A stretch of DNA of 64,000 nt from Platismatia glauca (taxonomy: Eukaryota > Ascomycota > Lecanoromycetes > Lecanorales > Parmeliaceae): contig OY745775.1 of the NCBI GenBank assembly GCA_963556305.1, positions 1 to 64,000 on the forward strand, given 5' to 3'. Position 1 is the stretch's first letter. The number at the start of each line of letters is the position of its first letter. Positions 1-11,274 of the stretch are shown here, piece by piece. The notes beneath the pieces are model-generated. The model saw only the letters and a program-made list of their open reading frames with translations. It did not search any database and was not told the origin of the DNA. A program made the position numbers and the translations under genes.

Positions 1-159
1 ACCCTAACCCTAACCCTAACCCTAACCCTAACCCTAACCCTAACCCTAACCCTAACCCTAACCCTAACCCTAACCCTAACCCTAACCCTAACCCTAACCC
101 TAACCCTAACCCTAACCCTAACCCTAACCCTAACCCTAACCCTAACCCTAACCCTAACC
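1..159. repeat. Telomeric repeat array
   Basis: Twenty-six perfect CCCTAA/TTAGGG units run from the first base, followed by a partial unit. The C-rich strand reads toward the chromosome interior, so this is a left chromosome end. TTAGGG is the usual repeat of filamentous ascomycetes. No degenerate units are seen at the inner edge. Confidence 0.99.
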
Positions 160-1952
160 GCCAGATTGGCATTCGAACTCGTCAAGGCAAAGACTCAAGT
201 AGACTGACACTGTGGCGTTATTAGGGGATCATCGAGGATTGAAAATAATCTTGTTTCGTCCTGAAGCTGCTACTGCAATAGCAGTCTCATGACATAGACA
301 ACTCATAGTAGAGATACTGAGGACAAAAGCGTATGAAAGATACTTGGATACTCTTTGATAAAGAAGACAGACAACATCCACTTTTTCTTCCAGCCAAAAC
401 AAAACATCTTTCACATACTAATCATTTTGCATCAAGGCGAGAATGACATTACATTTTCTATCCCTTGCACATTAGATCCCTGCGGCTTTGTGATGCAGTC
501 CTGGCAGCTGACTTTCCCGTGCTATGCCGAAAAATAGTGTCTGTTTTGATGCTGAGTCTGTTGTTAGCTGGGAAAATTTGCAGGCGTAAGTACAAGCACT
601 TTTTGCAGGAATCCCTGCCAAATAACACCGGTCGTGGGACCCCTAGAGGGACCCAACTGGTAGTTATTTCTGCGCCGGAATCTTGCATTTCTCGACCTTA
701 GGTGTGGAGAAAATACTAACCCATAGGCACGTTGATAGCTTCTCACCCGATACTTGATCCGAGGTGAGGTCGGGACAGATTTCTGTCCTGGCTTTTTTTT
801 CCCCTCGACTCCCTGTCAATCACTTCCCTGCGCAATTCCTGTCTATCGGTGTGCGTTCTTCCCAGGCTACTCTGCATCGATCGTGCAGATTACAAATTGC
901 CAAAACCCACAATTTGGGTACGTTTTTGCCGGCAAGTACTTCAGTGGAACCGTGGATATGTTATGGACCTCAACGAATCTTCTTCCAGCTCTGATCATGT
1001 ACGCCACGAAACCGCTCCTGCAGTTGGCAGACAATGACTTTGAAGTACGAAACATGCGTGTCTAATTCTTCGTATGGCGGTGTGCCAAATTCATGGTTCG
1101 CTTGGGTTCTGACCGCTGCCGTGGCTTGGCGAACTCGAGCTGATTGTGTAGATGTGATAGCGCATGTGGCTAGCCCAATCACCGGCATCCCTCATTGGTC
1201 ATCCAAGGGTCTTGTATTGCTGCGCTGCTGCGAAATATGTCACACATGGCTCAAAAAGGAAGTTACTTTTCTCATACCTGTGCCATCAAACATGAGCACG
1301 CACAGGACACGGAGGATGATGTCATAACTGATTGGGCAACCTCAACGCCAGGGCTAGCAGGCCTGAACAGGCTTCTCATCCCCCAGCGCTAAGAAAACTC
1401 CCATGCCTCTGCGGCATAGACCTGGAGTGAAATAGCTAGCTATCTAGATACATGTGCGAAAGGAAGTCTTCTCCCGAGACTTTTGAAATTCGAAAAGTTT
1501 CGGTACCGGAGCCCCTTTTCGATATCGGACCCCTTCTGTACCGGACCCCCTTTTTCGATGTCGGAACCTTTAGGAGTGGGCGGGCGGGTGCGATGCAAGA
1601 GACAAATCAGCTGCTGCAGACCCTGGCGTCCTGCCAATGGGAAACTCCCGATATGGTGAACTGAATGCGGTCACACTCCATGGCCACAGAATACATTCCA
1701 CGACTGAGAACGGCCTCCCGCAGTCCCACTGTAGCGTTCTGCTAGTGAGCTCCAACTTTTATTGCTCCCTGTCAAGTCAGAGTCCCCCATGCATCGCAGC
1801 CAGACCGCTAGACTCAACTCCTCTGTCATCATGATATAAGAGCTAGATGATTCTTTGTTAAAGTAGAATCTCATTACCTCAAGATTACGTTCTCGTTGCT
1901 GTTGTTTGGAAGAGCCCTGATCCGTCCGCTAATCGAGACATCATCCGCTCTC
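160..1952. other. Subtelomeric non-coding stretch
   Basis: Between the telomere and the lipoxygenase I see only short open frames with no protein-like character. The one structured part is the repeat copy at 1388-1640, listed separately. No telomere-linked helicase or transposase was recognised. Confidence 0.6.
1388..1640 (+). repeat. Subtelomeric repeat family, copy A
   Basis: The left part carries an AAAACTCCCAT block followed by CCTGGAGTGAAATAGCTAGC. The centre has about four degenerate 18-22 nt units of the type TTCGATATCGGACCCCTT (about 1495-1572). The right part is GGGCGGGCGGG-rich. The same order recurs at 20454-20700, the right end is found inverted at about 22475-22530, and the left end is inverted at 5069-5132. 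There is no coding capacity. It may be a non-autonomous element or a subtelomere-specific repeat. Confidence 0.75.
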
Positions 1953-4203
1953 ATGGAGACCGCCGCCACCACCATCATCACAACGACAACGATCTCAATC
2001 GCGACGCAACTGCAGCCCCTCAACCGAGATGAGGAGCCAACCCTAGATTTTCTCTTGAAGAGCACGCCTAAGAACATCGAGGATGCTCCGCTTGAAACAT
2101 GGGACGCTGGTGTCTTTGCCCAAGAGCTTGTTGCACTGAACATCGCTCCGAAGCTGAATCACTTGGCTTCAACCGAAATCTCGACCACAAGCGAGGAAAA
2201 TGAGGGTCAGATTAGCGAAGGAACTTGGGCAGGCACCCAGCTTGCGCTCACCGAGATGTATTCCAGGATTGAGAAAGGGTACGCATGACTACCAAAATGT
2301 GGAATTGAGGTTCGCATGACCGCAGACTGACTAATAGACATTCATTAGATATGATGCGTTCTTCATTGCAACTGGCCTTGATGCAGTTCTACCCCAAGTC
2401 ATATCTGATAGGGCCAACCTGTTCAAATGGTCTAACGGGGACGACGACTATCCCCCCCATCTCGATATCCCTCGAGAAGGCAGCATCCCTGACGGGTATG
2501 ATGCCAGGGTATACCAGATATTCCAGGCGTGCGGTCTCTTGAATGCAGCCGGCATGCTTCTCAAAATATCCCCGCAAACCTTTCTCGGCAAAGGTTCCAA
2601 GATACTCTGGAGTGCCGGTCAGAACCTTTGGAACGGAAAGAGTTATGTAGGTACGAGCATGGGAGACCTCGAGAAGAACAATAAGGAGAAACGCAAGTCC
2701 GCAGTCGATGTGATGAAGGGTCAGAACTTGGGTGACTTGCCAGACTGGTTTTCTGATGCCAAATTTGGGCAACAATCCTTCACTGGTGCTAATCCATGCA
2801 CTATTCGCCTTGCTTCCCATGAATGGATTGCAAGATTCAAAGAAGCAGCAAGGGTCCAGAAAGCGTCTACAGCATTGGACTTCATCGACCAGGTCGATCC
2901 AAAATCTCTGTTTTTGCAGGATTGTAGTTATTTCCGTGAGGCGCTCAAGGTTGGTCCAACGACGGAGCTCAAAGCAGAAGATCGCTACAACAACGCTGCA
3001 GTAACGCTTTTCCACCTCTCTCCAAACGGAAGGTTGCATCCTCTTGCCATCGTTGTTGACTGGAGAGGTTCGATCGTAGACTCGGTGACCATTTTCAATA
3101 AGCGTCTCACGCCACTGGACCCGGAGAGCTCGGACTATGAGTACCACTTGAATCAAGAGAAGCAAGATTGGCCGTGGCGTTATGCTAAGACTTGCGCCCA
3201 AGTCTCTGACTGGGTCCGTCATGAGTTGACTGTACATTTGGTGAACACCCATATGGTTGAAGAGGTTATCATCGTTGCCGCGAATCGCGTCTTCCCTGTC
3301 GACCATGTCGTCTTCAAATTATTGGAACCGCATTGGTACAGGACACTGCCGTTGAATGCTGCTGCGAGAGACACTCTCGTCCCAAAGATCATCTTCGAAC
3401 TGGTTGGCTTAGGTGGATCGCAGCCCAAGGACTTCATCAAGCACGCTTTCGCAAACTTTGACTTCGCCGCACATTATGTTCCCCAGGAGCTTGAATCTCG
3501 TGGCTTCCCTCGACACGAGCTCTCAAGTCCAAGGCTCAAAAACTACCCCTATGCGCAGAACATCTCCAAAATGTGGTATACCATTCGAAAGTTTGTGAGC
3601 GCCATGATTCAAAACAGTGATAAAAAGGAAGATGCAAACGTGGCAGATGACCAATACATTTCTTCGTGGTGTCAGCAAGTACAGCAATATGGTCAAATTC
3701 CTACCTTCCCGACCATTCGCACAACCGAACAGCTCATCGATGCCATCACAATGTGTATCCATATTGCCTCCCCGCAGCACACGGCTATCAATTACCTGCA
3801 GAACTTCTACATGGGCTTTTTACCAAACAAACCTCCTTGCTTGTATACGCCTGTACCAAAGACACGAGAAGAACTCATTCGAATCGACGAGAAAGGCCTC
3901 TTGAAGGCGCTACCTGTCGGGCACCAGCGGGAATGGTTGCTAGCTACGCAAGTGCCATGGCTCTTGAGCTTCAAAACAGCGGAACAAACCAACCTACTCA
4001 CATATTCGGAAAGCTTGTATAATCTTGTACGCAAGAAGGATGGGTGGAAAAATCAAAGAGTGCTGGAGATTTCCAAAGTCTTCTACAACGATCTTGTGCG
4101 GCTGATTGAGGAGTTTAAGGCTAGCAGTGATGGCATGACGAAGGATACGGTGCCTTACATGGTGATGAACCCAGGGAACACAGCCGTCAGCATCTTGATC
4201 TGA
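1953..4203 (+). CDS. Lipoxygenase (fungal Fe/Mn type)
   Basis: Predicted to add dioxygen to polyunsaturated fatty acids to make hydroperoxides. Exons are 1953-2278 and 2349-4203 (726 aa). The 70-nt intron has a clear CTGACTAAT branch site and a GTACGC donor. Family motifs are WRYAK (about 386-390), WVRHE (about 397-401), then HLVNTH, giving metal ligands H405 and H410. QHTAIN gives H586 and the Asn ligand N590, and the chain ends in the ligand Ile726. A His/His/His/Asn/Ile set is typical of lipoxygenases. The first two His are spaced as in iron enzymes, while the WxxAK motif recalls manganese enzymes, so the metal is not settled. No convincing signal peptide is visible. It is the first gene inside the telomere. 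The frame is intact over its whole length. Confidence 0.9.
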
Positions 4204-5266
4204 ACGTAGAATAGAGGGTGAAACCAGCCTTGTAGATTCTTGAAATCTATCATAGAGTATCAATTGCCACATTCACTGAGACCTGAGTGTTCGATAACGC
4301 GCGGTTAGCAGAGGCAAAGGTGTCTGCATTTTGATCTTAACGGATGGATACTGTAAATACTGCTTTCCACGCCAAGTTCGCGGCCCACATGAGATACCGC
4401 ATGCAGATTTGGGAGTGAGTCGCTTCTTCCGTATTCACAAGTCCACTAGGCCAGGTACCGCACATCATGAGAGCATATGCTCGAGTCAGCGAGATGACGG
4501 CTTCGCCTCGATTACTGCTCAAGATCGAGCCCATCTGTATCAGATTAGGTGTTCTTTACTCGGGTGTCCTTACCATACATCGTCTACACGGTAGCCAAAA
4601 AGCCATTGTGTGGCGCTTCGTTTAACCTGCGCGCGAAACAGCTCTTACATGAACACCAAGCAAAAGACGACCCAATGTTGTTGCGTCTGTTCAGCAAATA
4701 CCCTCTGCTCGCAAACTCAACTTGAAAGCTCCTCTTTCAATATCGCCTTTGCGCTCTCACAACGCTCATTGCTTATCGCTTAGCTCGTACAGCACATATC
4801 TTCTAACAAAGAGACTACTATTTGCTTGCACTCAGGGGCTCCGCTAAAGAAATCAAATTCTCAAATGCGTTAAAATGAATTTTTGGGCCTACGCATATAC
4901 ACTCATCGCGACGAGTCTCGTCCAAGTTTTGAGGGGAGATAGGGGGAGATTAGGGGGCTGTAGGAGCCATACAAGTATGGGTCCCTCACCAGCATTTGGC
5001 TCATCATTCGAATCATCCTCCTTCAGAGCTATAGCATTATTATCTTACTCGCCCTCACCTGCATATAGTCAATCTAGCTAGCTATCTTAACCCAGATCTA
5101 TACCGTATAGGCATGGGAGTTTTCCGGTACTGATATACAATATAGAGACTAGCTACGACCTGGTGAGTGTAGCTAGGCTGGCTGCTGAGCCTATTGCGGC
5201 CTGAGACCCTAGTGATGGACCCACCCCGCTACCCAGCAGCCCGAAAGTACCAATCCTCTCGCAGCC
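4204..5266. other. Intergenic stretch
   Basis: No supported gene. Short frames on both strands lack recognisable domains. The only structured piece is the inverted repeat-family end at 5069-5132. Confidence 0.5.
5069..5132 (-). repeat. Subtelomeric repeat family, inverted left end (copy D)
   Basis: Read on the minus strand this segment has AAAACTCCCATGCC, then a short hairpin-like stretch, then GATAGCTAGCTAG. It aligns by eye with the left end of copy A at 1390-1450 and copy B at 20454-20515, with an estimated three quarters of positions matching. The tandem unit part is absent here. Confidence 0.6.
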
Positions 5267-5881
5267 TCAGTCCACAAACTCATTGACCTTGAACGTCGGA
5301 TGCCTTGGGATCTCGGGGCCCCCACTCATCATAGCCTGCACCCACGGAATGCCCTTCTCCCACCAACAATGCCTATCCGGGCTCGACTCCTCCAAATCCC
5401 CCCGGTCCAAAGTCCCCAGCACCGTATCAAACAGATCCGGCAAACCCTGCACCATCGGGAAAATCGCATACGTAAGATTAGTCCCACAATTCCCGCAAAA
5501 CGTTCGCGTGCGCTTTGGCGAGCTACCGTAAAAGCGCAACGTGGAGCCCTCGGCCGCTGTGGAGCCCTCCCGCAGGACCTCCATAGCAGGCCGCCACGGC
5601 CCATCATTACTCTCCACTTTCGGGGTCGCCGGGCGCGGAGCGCGGCGCAAGGAGACGGACATCATTTCCGCGGGGACGCAGATCCAGACTGGGAGGATGG
5701 AGCCGGTGGCGCGACGGCAGTCGTTGCAGTGGTCGGTGGCGATCATCGGAAAGGTGACTTGACCGTCGTCCGAGAAAGGGTTGACGGGCCTGGAGGAGAG
5801 CGGGGGCACGTCGATTCTGTAGCGGATTGCGCGGCAGTTGCAGCCGCCATGTAGAGTGACTGCGTTGGAGGACAGCGGCAT
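5267..5881 (-). CDS. GFA/CENP-V-family zinc-binding protein
   Basis: A 204-aa intronless protein of the glutathione-dependent formaldehyde-activating (GFA) family, which has a small beta fold with two zinc sites. The visible zinc ligands are GGCNC (C14, C16), CNDC (C52, C55) and FCGNCG (C129, C132), in the expected order; the RRATGS that follows the second pair is also typical. Most GFA proteins have no proven substrate, so a formaldehyde role should not be assumed. ATG at 5881 is the only sensible start, just before the first Cys motif. It stands alone between two gene-poor stretches. The length is slightly above the usual 130-190 residues because of a linker at about 80-112. Confidence 0.88.
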   Translation of the reverse strand: MPLSSNAVTLHGGCNCRAIRYRIDVPPLSSRPVNPFSDDGQVTFPMIATDHCNDCRRATGSILPVWICVPAEMMSVSLRRAPRPATPKVESNDGPWRPAMEVLREGSTAAEGSTLRFYGSSPKRTRTFCGNCGTNLTYAIFPMVQGLPDLFDTVLGTLDRGDLEESSPDRHCWWEKGIPWVQAMMSGGPEIPRHPTFKVNEFVD

Positions 5882-7080
5882 GCTGGAGACACAGGGGCCA
5901 GAACGGCGACACGACGTGACAGGCTTGACGGCTGAATGAAGAGTACGTATGGGAGATGGGTTCTGTATGCCTTGAGCTAAAGCTATTGCCAGTGAATGCC
6001 TCGCTTGCAGAGTAATCGAGCTTTATCCGTTGACATACAGTTCTTATCTAACAAATGAAGTCAACAGTTCCGGTGGTCTAGTATTTGTCATAATCGGCAG
6101 CAGATCGAGATACAGACTCCGACAACGGATCCCTAGACGTCATCCAGGGTCTTCATCGCATCCACGCAGCTGTAAGATTTAGGGACGGTCCTGCTTAGCT
6201 CGTTGGGAAGGATCAGCCAGCATCCCACTCTGAATCCTTCAAGCCCACTTGTAAGGATTTCGATCCTAGCGTCTCAAACACACCTCTCCAAACAAGATGG
6301 TAGGATTACATTCATGAATAAGTTCTTGCCTTGCGTCCTAAAGGCCAATCATGCCGTATCCATCACTCGTGTTCGTCTTCTATAGACTGTATGAGGATGC
6401 GGAGAGAGGCCTAGATGCCTGCCATAACCACACACACTTCGCAGTACCTCCAAAACTCAGCAAATGTCTCGATTTATGGAGCTTCCCCATAGCTGTTCGT
6501 GTGTATCTATCTGAAATTAAGAGATTTTCAGTCGTGCCAGGAACATTTCTAGGTCTGCTGCCATACCTCACATTATCTACAGCTATCAATATAAATCGAA
6601 TATACCTTCATCTGGTTGAAACTACCATATTTGGACTAGGGTAGGGGTGATAATAGCTACCTTGCCTTTAAGAAATGCGTAGAGAGGCATTTCAAATAGT
6701 GCGGTTGCTGTTACTCTTCCACTATCAGTCAGAAGAATTTGTCTGCCTGTCTATTCGTTCATCCTTAATGTATACACCTTATTACCATACTTGTCTTTAC
6801 GCACGCTTGACTGTTGCTTTCATGCTGGGCCATAATTGTAAAAGACTTCATCGTTTCCCGTTGTTGCATTCCTTACATAGCATACCCTAGTTGATTCAAT
6901 GTCATAGCTACAAATTCTAGTTCTACGAAATTCCGTTATTCGGTCTACCTCTCAAGATTCACACCCCTGTCTTCCCATTGGAGCTACACCCCCGCCACGA
7001 CTAAGAGACTCAAAGCAACAAGGTCTGAAAACGCCTTCGTAACAGTCATATCCTCCGACCACAAACTTCGTCCTCACCTC
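5882..7080. other. Intergenic stretch, AT-rich in part
   Basis: No supported gene. The part at about 6570-6950 is visibly AT-rich with many stops in all frames. I see no repeats or RNA genes. Confidence 0.5.
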
Positions 7081-10000
7081 TCATCCTCCCCGCATCGCCC
7101 TATCTATGAACCTCGCCGTCTCCCTAACCGCATCCCCCCGCATCATCGAAAAATGATGCGAACCTTCCAACCTCTCCACCACAACCTCGCCACCAGGAAT
7201 AAGATCCCGCCAGCCGCCCGCCGAAAAATTCGTGCGCTTCTTGGTCAGGAATCTCATATCCTCCACCACATCGTCTCCCGGCGCAAAAGCCTTGTCCTCC
7301 GTAAAGATGGACTCGGTCGCGAAGAGGATGGAGCATCGAAGCCTGATGCCCTTCGGCAAAGCTTCCGCATAGAAATGCCTCAGGATATTCATCGTCGCTA
7401 TGAAGTGGGCAAAGAGCATTTTAGGCGGAGCTCCCGTGCTCGTCTGCACCGTACCTTTCCACAGACCAATCCGCTGACAGTGTTCCATGAAGCATACAGG
7501 GAGCTTATCGAGGCCTTTAGGCACCGGCGAGTCGATAAGGACCAAAGTCTCCACCTCCTCACCTCGCCTCACACAATGCTGCGCAGCCTGATAGGCCAGG
7601 ATCCCACCCGCGGACCAACCGTTCAGGTGATACGGTCCGACGGGCTGCCGCCGCCTTAATTCCGTGATGTATTTGTCGATGAGCTGATCGAGAGTGCACG
7701 TCATTTCTTCCGGGAAACGAACATAGGGTAGTGCAGTTTGCAAAGTTTACCTGGCAGGTGGATTCCATTTTATTGCTGTCTAGTATGATCTCTGTCACAG
7801 CTTGATAACTGGGATTGAATTGAGCCAACGACTGGACCATCTTGTAGGCCATCGACTTGCTGAAACGGTAAGTTGTTCCGTCCTGAAGACCCCCATACAG
7901 TCCCTTGATGCGGGTTTCAAGGGCAGCCATCTCTGACTGTATCAACTTCCCTGCAGTGGAATCTTCATAGCAGATGGTACATTTCGCGTGCTTCCGCGTC
8001 ATCATACCAGTTGCATCCAGACTGAAGAACTCGCAACTGACATTTCTCTACAACCAATCAAATTTACCAGATACTCGCATCGACTGTGATCTCTCCTCTT
8101 TTGCAAGATACTTGCCCATTGTGAGAACCATATCAGCATACATTGATGCGGTGACGAGACGAACGTCAAGGACTTTATGACCTTGCGTGAGCGGTTTCAT
8201 GTCAGCTCGCGCAAGGTCGGTTTCAATAACGATGAATCCTGTCTGGTCATCTACATTTTCTTCTATCACCTTGTGAATAGTTGTACTTTCAAGCCTAGGC
8301 GCTTCTGATGTGTTGCTCGATTCAACAGTCTTGTCCGACAGCTTCTTAGAGAGGGTCTCCGCTTTGGCATAATCTTCGGCAATCAGAGGTGGCTCGCCTT
8401 TGCGAAGAGACCAGTCGTGGACGTATTGCATCCAGGACGGCTTCGAGTCCCAGCTGTAGGCAGGCAAGTCCAAAACTCTGTGAGAAGCTGAGAAATCCCG
8501 GTGATATTCGCGCCATCGAATCTGGTATCCGGCCACATAAAGTTTCGAGAGTGCTTCCGTCATAATGGGCCATGCATCTTTGTTCCGCTGCATTGAAGAA
8601 AGTGCTACTGTCCGGGATCCTAACGTAGCCTTGACCATGCGAGATACTACAGGCTGCGGCCCAATCTCGAGGACGAAAGAGGTTGGTGTTAGGATATTTT
8701 CTTCTCTTGTGGCATGAACGGCACCTAAGAAATTGACTGGTTGACGGCAATGTTTTGACAGATAAGAGGGTCCATATGTATTGCCATCTCTGATGACTCT
8801 GGCTTGCAACGGACATAAAACAGGAATTTCGGACTTCCGAAACCTCACACCTTGTGCAAACGATTCCAAGTCCTTGAGAACTGGATCAACATGGGAAGAG
8901 TGGAAAGCGTATGGAACTTGAAGCGCTGTAGTCTTCACCTTTTCGCTTTCCAAAGTCTTGTGTAGTGCACGAATGTCTTCGTCTTTGCCGCTTATCACGG
9001 TATCCTCTAGCGAGTTGATGCAAGCTACTTCAACCTTTGTACCATTTAGCAACGTTTCAATACTCCTTAAAGAAGATTTGACGGCTAGCATGGAATGTGT
9101 GCCACTTTTGCATTGCGCTTGTAGAAGCTCTGCCCTTTTGCCGACCAGATAAACTGTGTCTGATTCTGATAGGACACCAGTGACATTGAGAGCGGCATGC
9201 TCACCTAAGCTGTGGCCTGCTACGGCGTCTGGTATAATACTCCAAGAGATCCATAGCCGTGATAGTGCTATCTCGAGGCAGGTTGTAGCTAATTGGACCA
9301 CCATTGGTTCGTAGTCTCCACTTTCTCCACCACTGACTGTGAGGAACGACTTAATCGATGGGAAGCCTTGAGATTGAGCAATATGATCGAGTCTAACGAT
9401 ATTCGACCTGAAAGAGGATATGTTGTCAAAGAGCTGTTTCCCCATCTGCGGATACTGCGAGCCCTGCCCAGTAAAGGTAAATAGAAGTTTGGGAGGAACT
9501 CCTGACCTCGTAGACCCCTTGTTTTCATGAGCTGCGGTCTGTATTCCTGATTCGATTTCTTTCAGATTGGAGCCACTGACCATCACACGATGATGGTGGT
9601 GCTTACGCCGCGCTGTTGTGGTATACGATAATTGTGGCAGCAGAAGTGGATCACGCGGAGTTTTGCCGAGGAATGATAGGAGCGAGTCCAAGTTTCCCTT
9701 CATAGACTGCGCAGAATGCGCACTTACTGCAACTAAATGCGAAGAACGAGGGTCCATTTCAACATCGACCTTCTTCGGCGGTGCGTCCTCAAGTAGCAAG
9801 GCACTGTTCCCGCCCGCTGCGCTGAAGTTGTTAATCATGACTTTGCAAAGACCAGTCGCTGGCTTCTTCCATAGCACTGGCGAATTAGCAATGAACGCCT
9901 TACGCTCCGTGAGGTCTTTGGGGAGTTTCGAATTGATGGTGCTCTTTATTCCCACATGAGGCGGTATCGTATCATTTCTCATCATGAGCAAACCTTTGGC

Positions 10001-10455
10001 GTGACTACCCACTCCAGCGAATGCCTCTCCGTGGCCGATGTTGGCTTTTGCCGAACCAACATAGAGCTTCTCGTCCTCTCGCCGCTTGGTTCGGAGTGGT
10101 GGAGCAAAAGTTTCCAAGACGCTGGTCATCATCGCCGGCTTGGGTACCCGTCCCATGCATTTCAATGTAGCCAATCTCGTATGGATCGGTTCCTCTATGC
10201 TCAAAGTTCTTCCGAAAGATATCTCGTTGGGCTCCAATATGAGGGCGTGTGATTGACTCTGCCTCCGCTGAATGATTTATATGCACTAAGGATCACACCC
10301 TGGATTGGATCGTTATCCGTAATGGCGTCATCGAGACGTTTCAATATCACTGTGCCGACTCCTTCGCCTCGGCGGTACCCATCGGCACTGTCATCAAACG
10401 TCTTACAATTACCAGTACGAGAAAGAAAACGACAACGATTTTTAGATTGGGGGGG
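7081..10455 (-). pseudogene. Non-reducing polyketide synthase relic (KS-AT-PT-TE)
   Basis: Minus-strand remains of an iterative non-reducing PKS. From 5' to 3' they are: the C-terminal half of a ketosynthase (GNCKTFDD at about 10400, MHGTGTQAGD at about 10150, KANIGHGEA at about 10055); a malonyl transferase with GHSLGEHA at about 9215; the first part of a product-template domain; and a thioesterase with GWSAGG at about 7610 and a C-terminal His near 7155. The lesions are as follows. The KS N-terminal half with its active Cys is missing. There is a frameshift near 10285 and another, about 8 nt lost, at about 10135. An in-frame TAG lies at 8048-8050. A junction at about 7745 joins mid-PT straight to the thioesterase, so the rest of PT and the ACP domain(s) are gone. 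It cannot make a working synthase. The intact O-methyltransferase at 14.1-15.5 kb may be a survivor of the same cluster. Confidence 0.88.
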
Positions 10456-11274
10456 AACGGGTTGGGGTTGGTTGGTGAGGCAGAGGTGGAGATGAGATAA
10501 CCGGGAGATAGCCGGAACAGTGGTCCAGCTACCTGCGCCTTGTCGTTTCCCCGCTTGATGTGGATCGGCGTCACATATGGGCTGTTTAGTTCATCGAGCA
10601 GTCGATCATTTGGCTGTTGAGTCCCTTGGTCACTTATGATTTCCTGAACATATGTATAGTCTGCTTTACATAGTTAGCATAGGAGTTCAGTATACCTCGC
10701 CAAGATAGAGATAGTCCAGCCTATACATAGCTATGCAGCAGCGGGGCTAGATGCAGCGATATGCCACACCAAAACTCATTGCGCTAATAGGTTCGATTTA
10801 TTTTGATCTTGACGTTGGACTTGGATGTTCATGGCACACCATTCTTTATGTGTTCCCTATATCGTCGACCAATATATACCGGATATCGACTTTGGCTGTA
10901 CTGATGCGATGGACTGCAAGCCAAGACTCTTCGGCCTCCAATAGTCCTGCCGCCTCGGACTAGGCTTGAATCTCGCTACGAGATAGCGACCCTCTAGTCG
11001 ATAAATATTAAGAGAATAACGAGAAAGAAGATCTTTACTAACAGCCTAGTCATTCTCTTTTCGCCAGAGAATTACATAAATATCGGAAGTACGTGCTTTG
11101 AAGTGCGCAAACTTGCTCAAATTTGTGCGCGCTTATGCACGGGTTTACGTGTCTGAGTTATAACCGATTTCTTCCGGAATTCTTAACCCTTCTTTCTTAC
11201 TTCTCTTATTATCAAAGTGTCGCCGCCGGAGTAAAGCCATCAATCACACAATATACTCTCGTCTTACTTTCAAC
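10456..11274. other. Intergenic stretch between the PKS relic and the CHSG gene
   Basis: A minus-strand open stretch at about 10456-10620 could be further PKS debris, but I cannot match it to a domain. The remaining sequence is AT-rich and probably contains the promoter of the CHSG gene. No other feature is seen. Confidence 0.4.

Noticed and set aside
160..200. tRNA-like GTTCGAAT on the minus strand next to the telomere
   Set aside because: Only the T-loop-like octamer is present. The flanks do not form T-arm or acceptor stems.
2389..3306. 305-codon open frame on the minus strand
   Set aside because: It lies fully inside the lipoxygenase exon, has no domain and is the antisense shadow of a conserved coding frame.
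5300..5854. 184-codon open frame on the plus strand
   Set aside because: Antisense to the GFA-family gene, Arg/Pro-biased because of GC-rich codons on the other strand.
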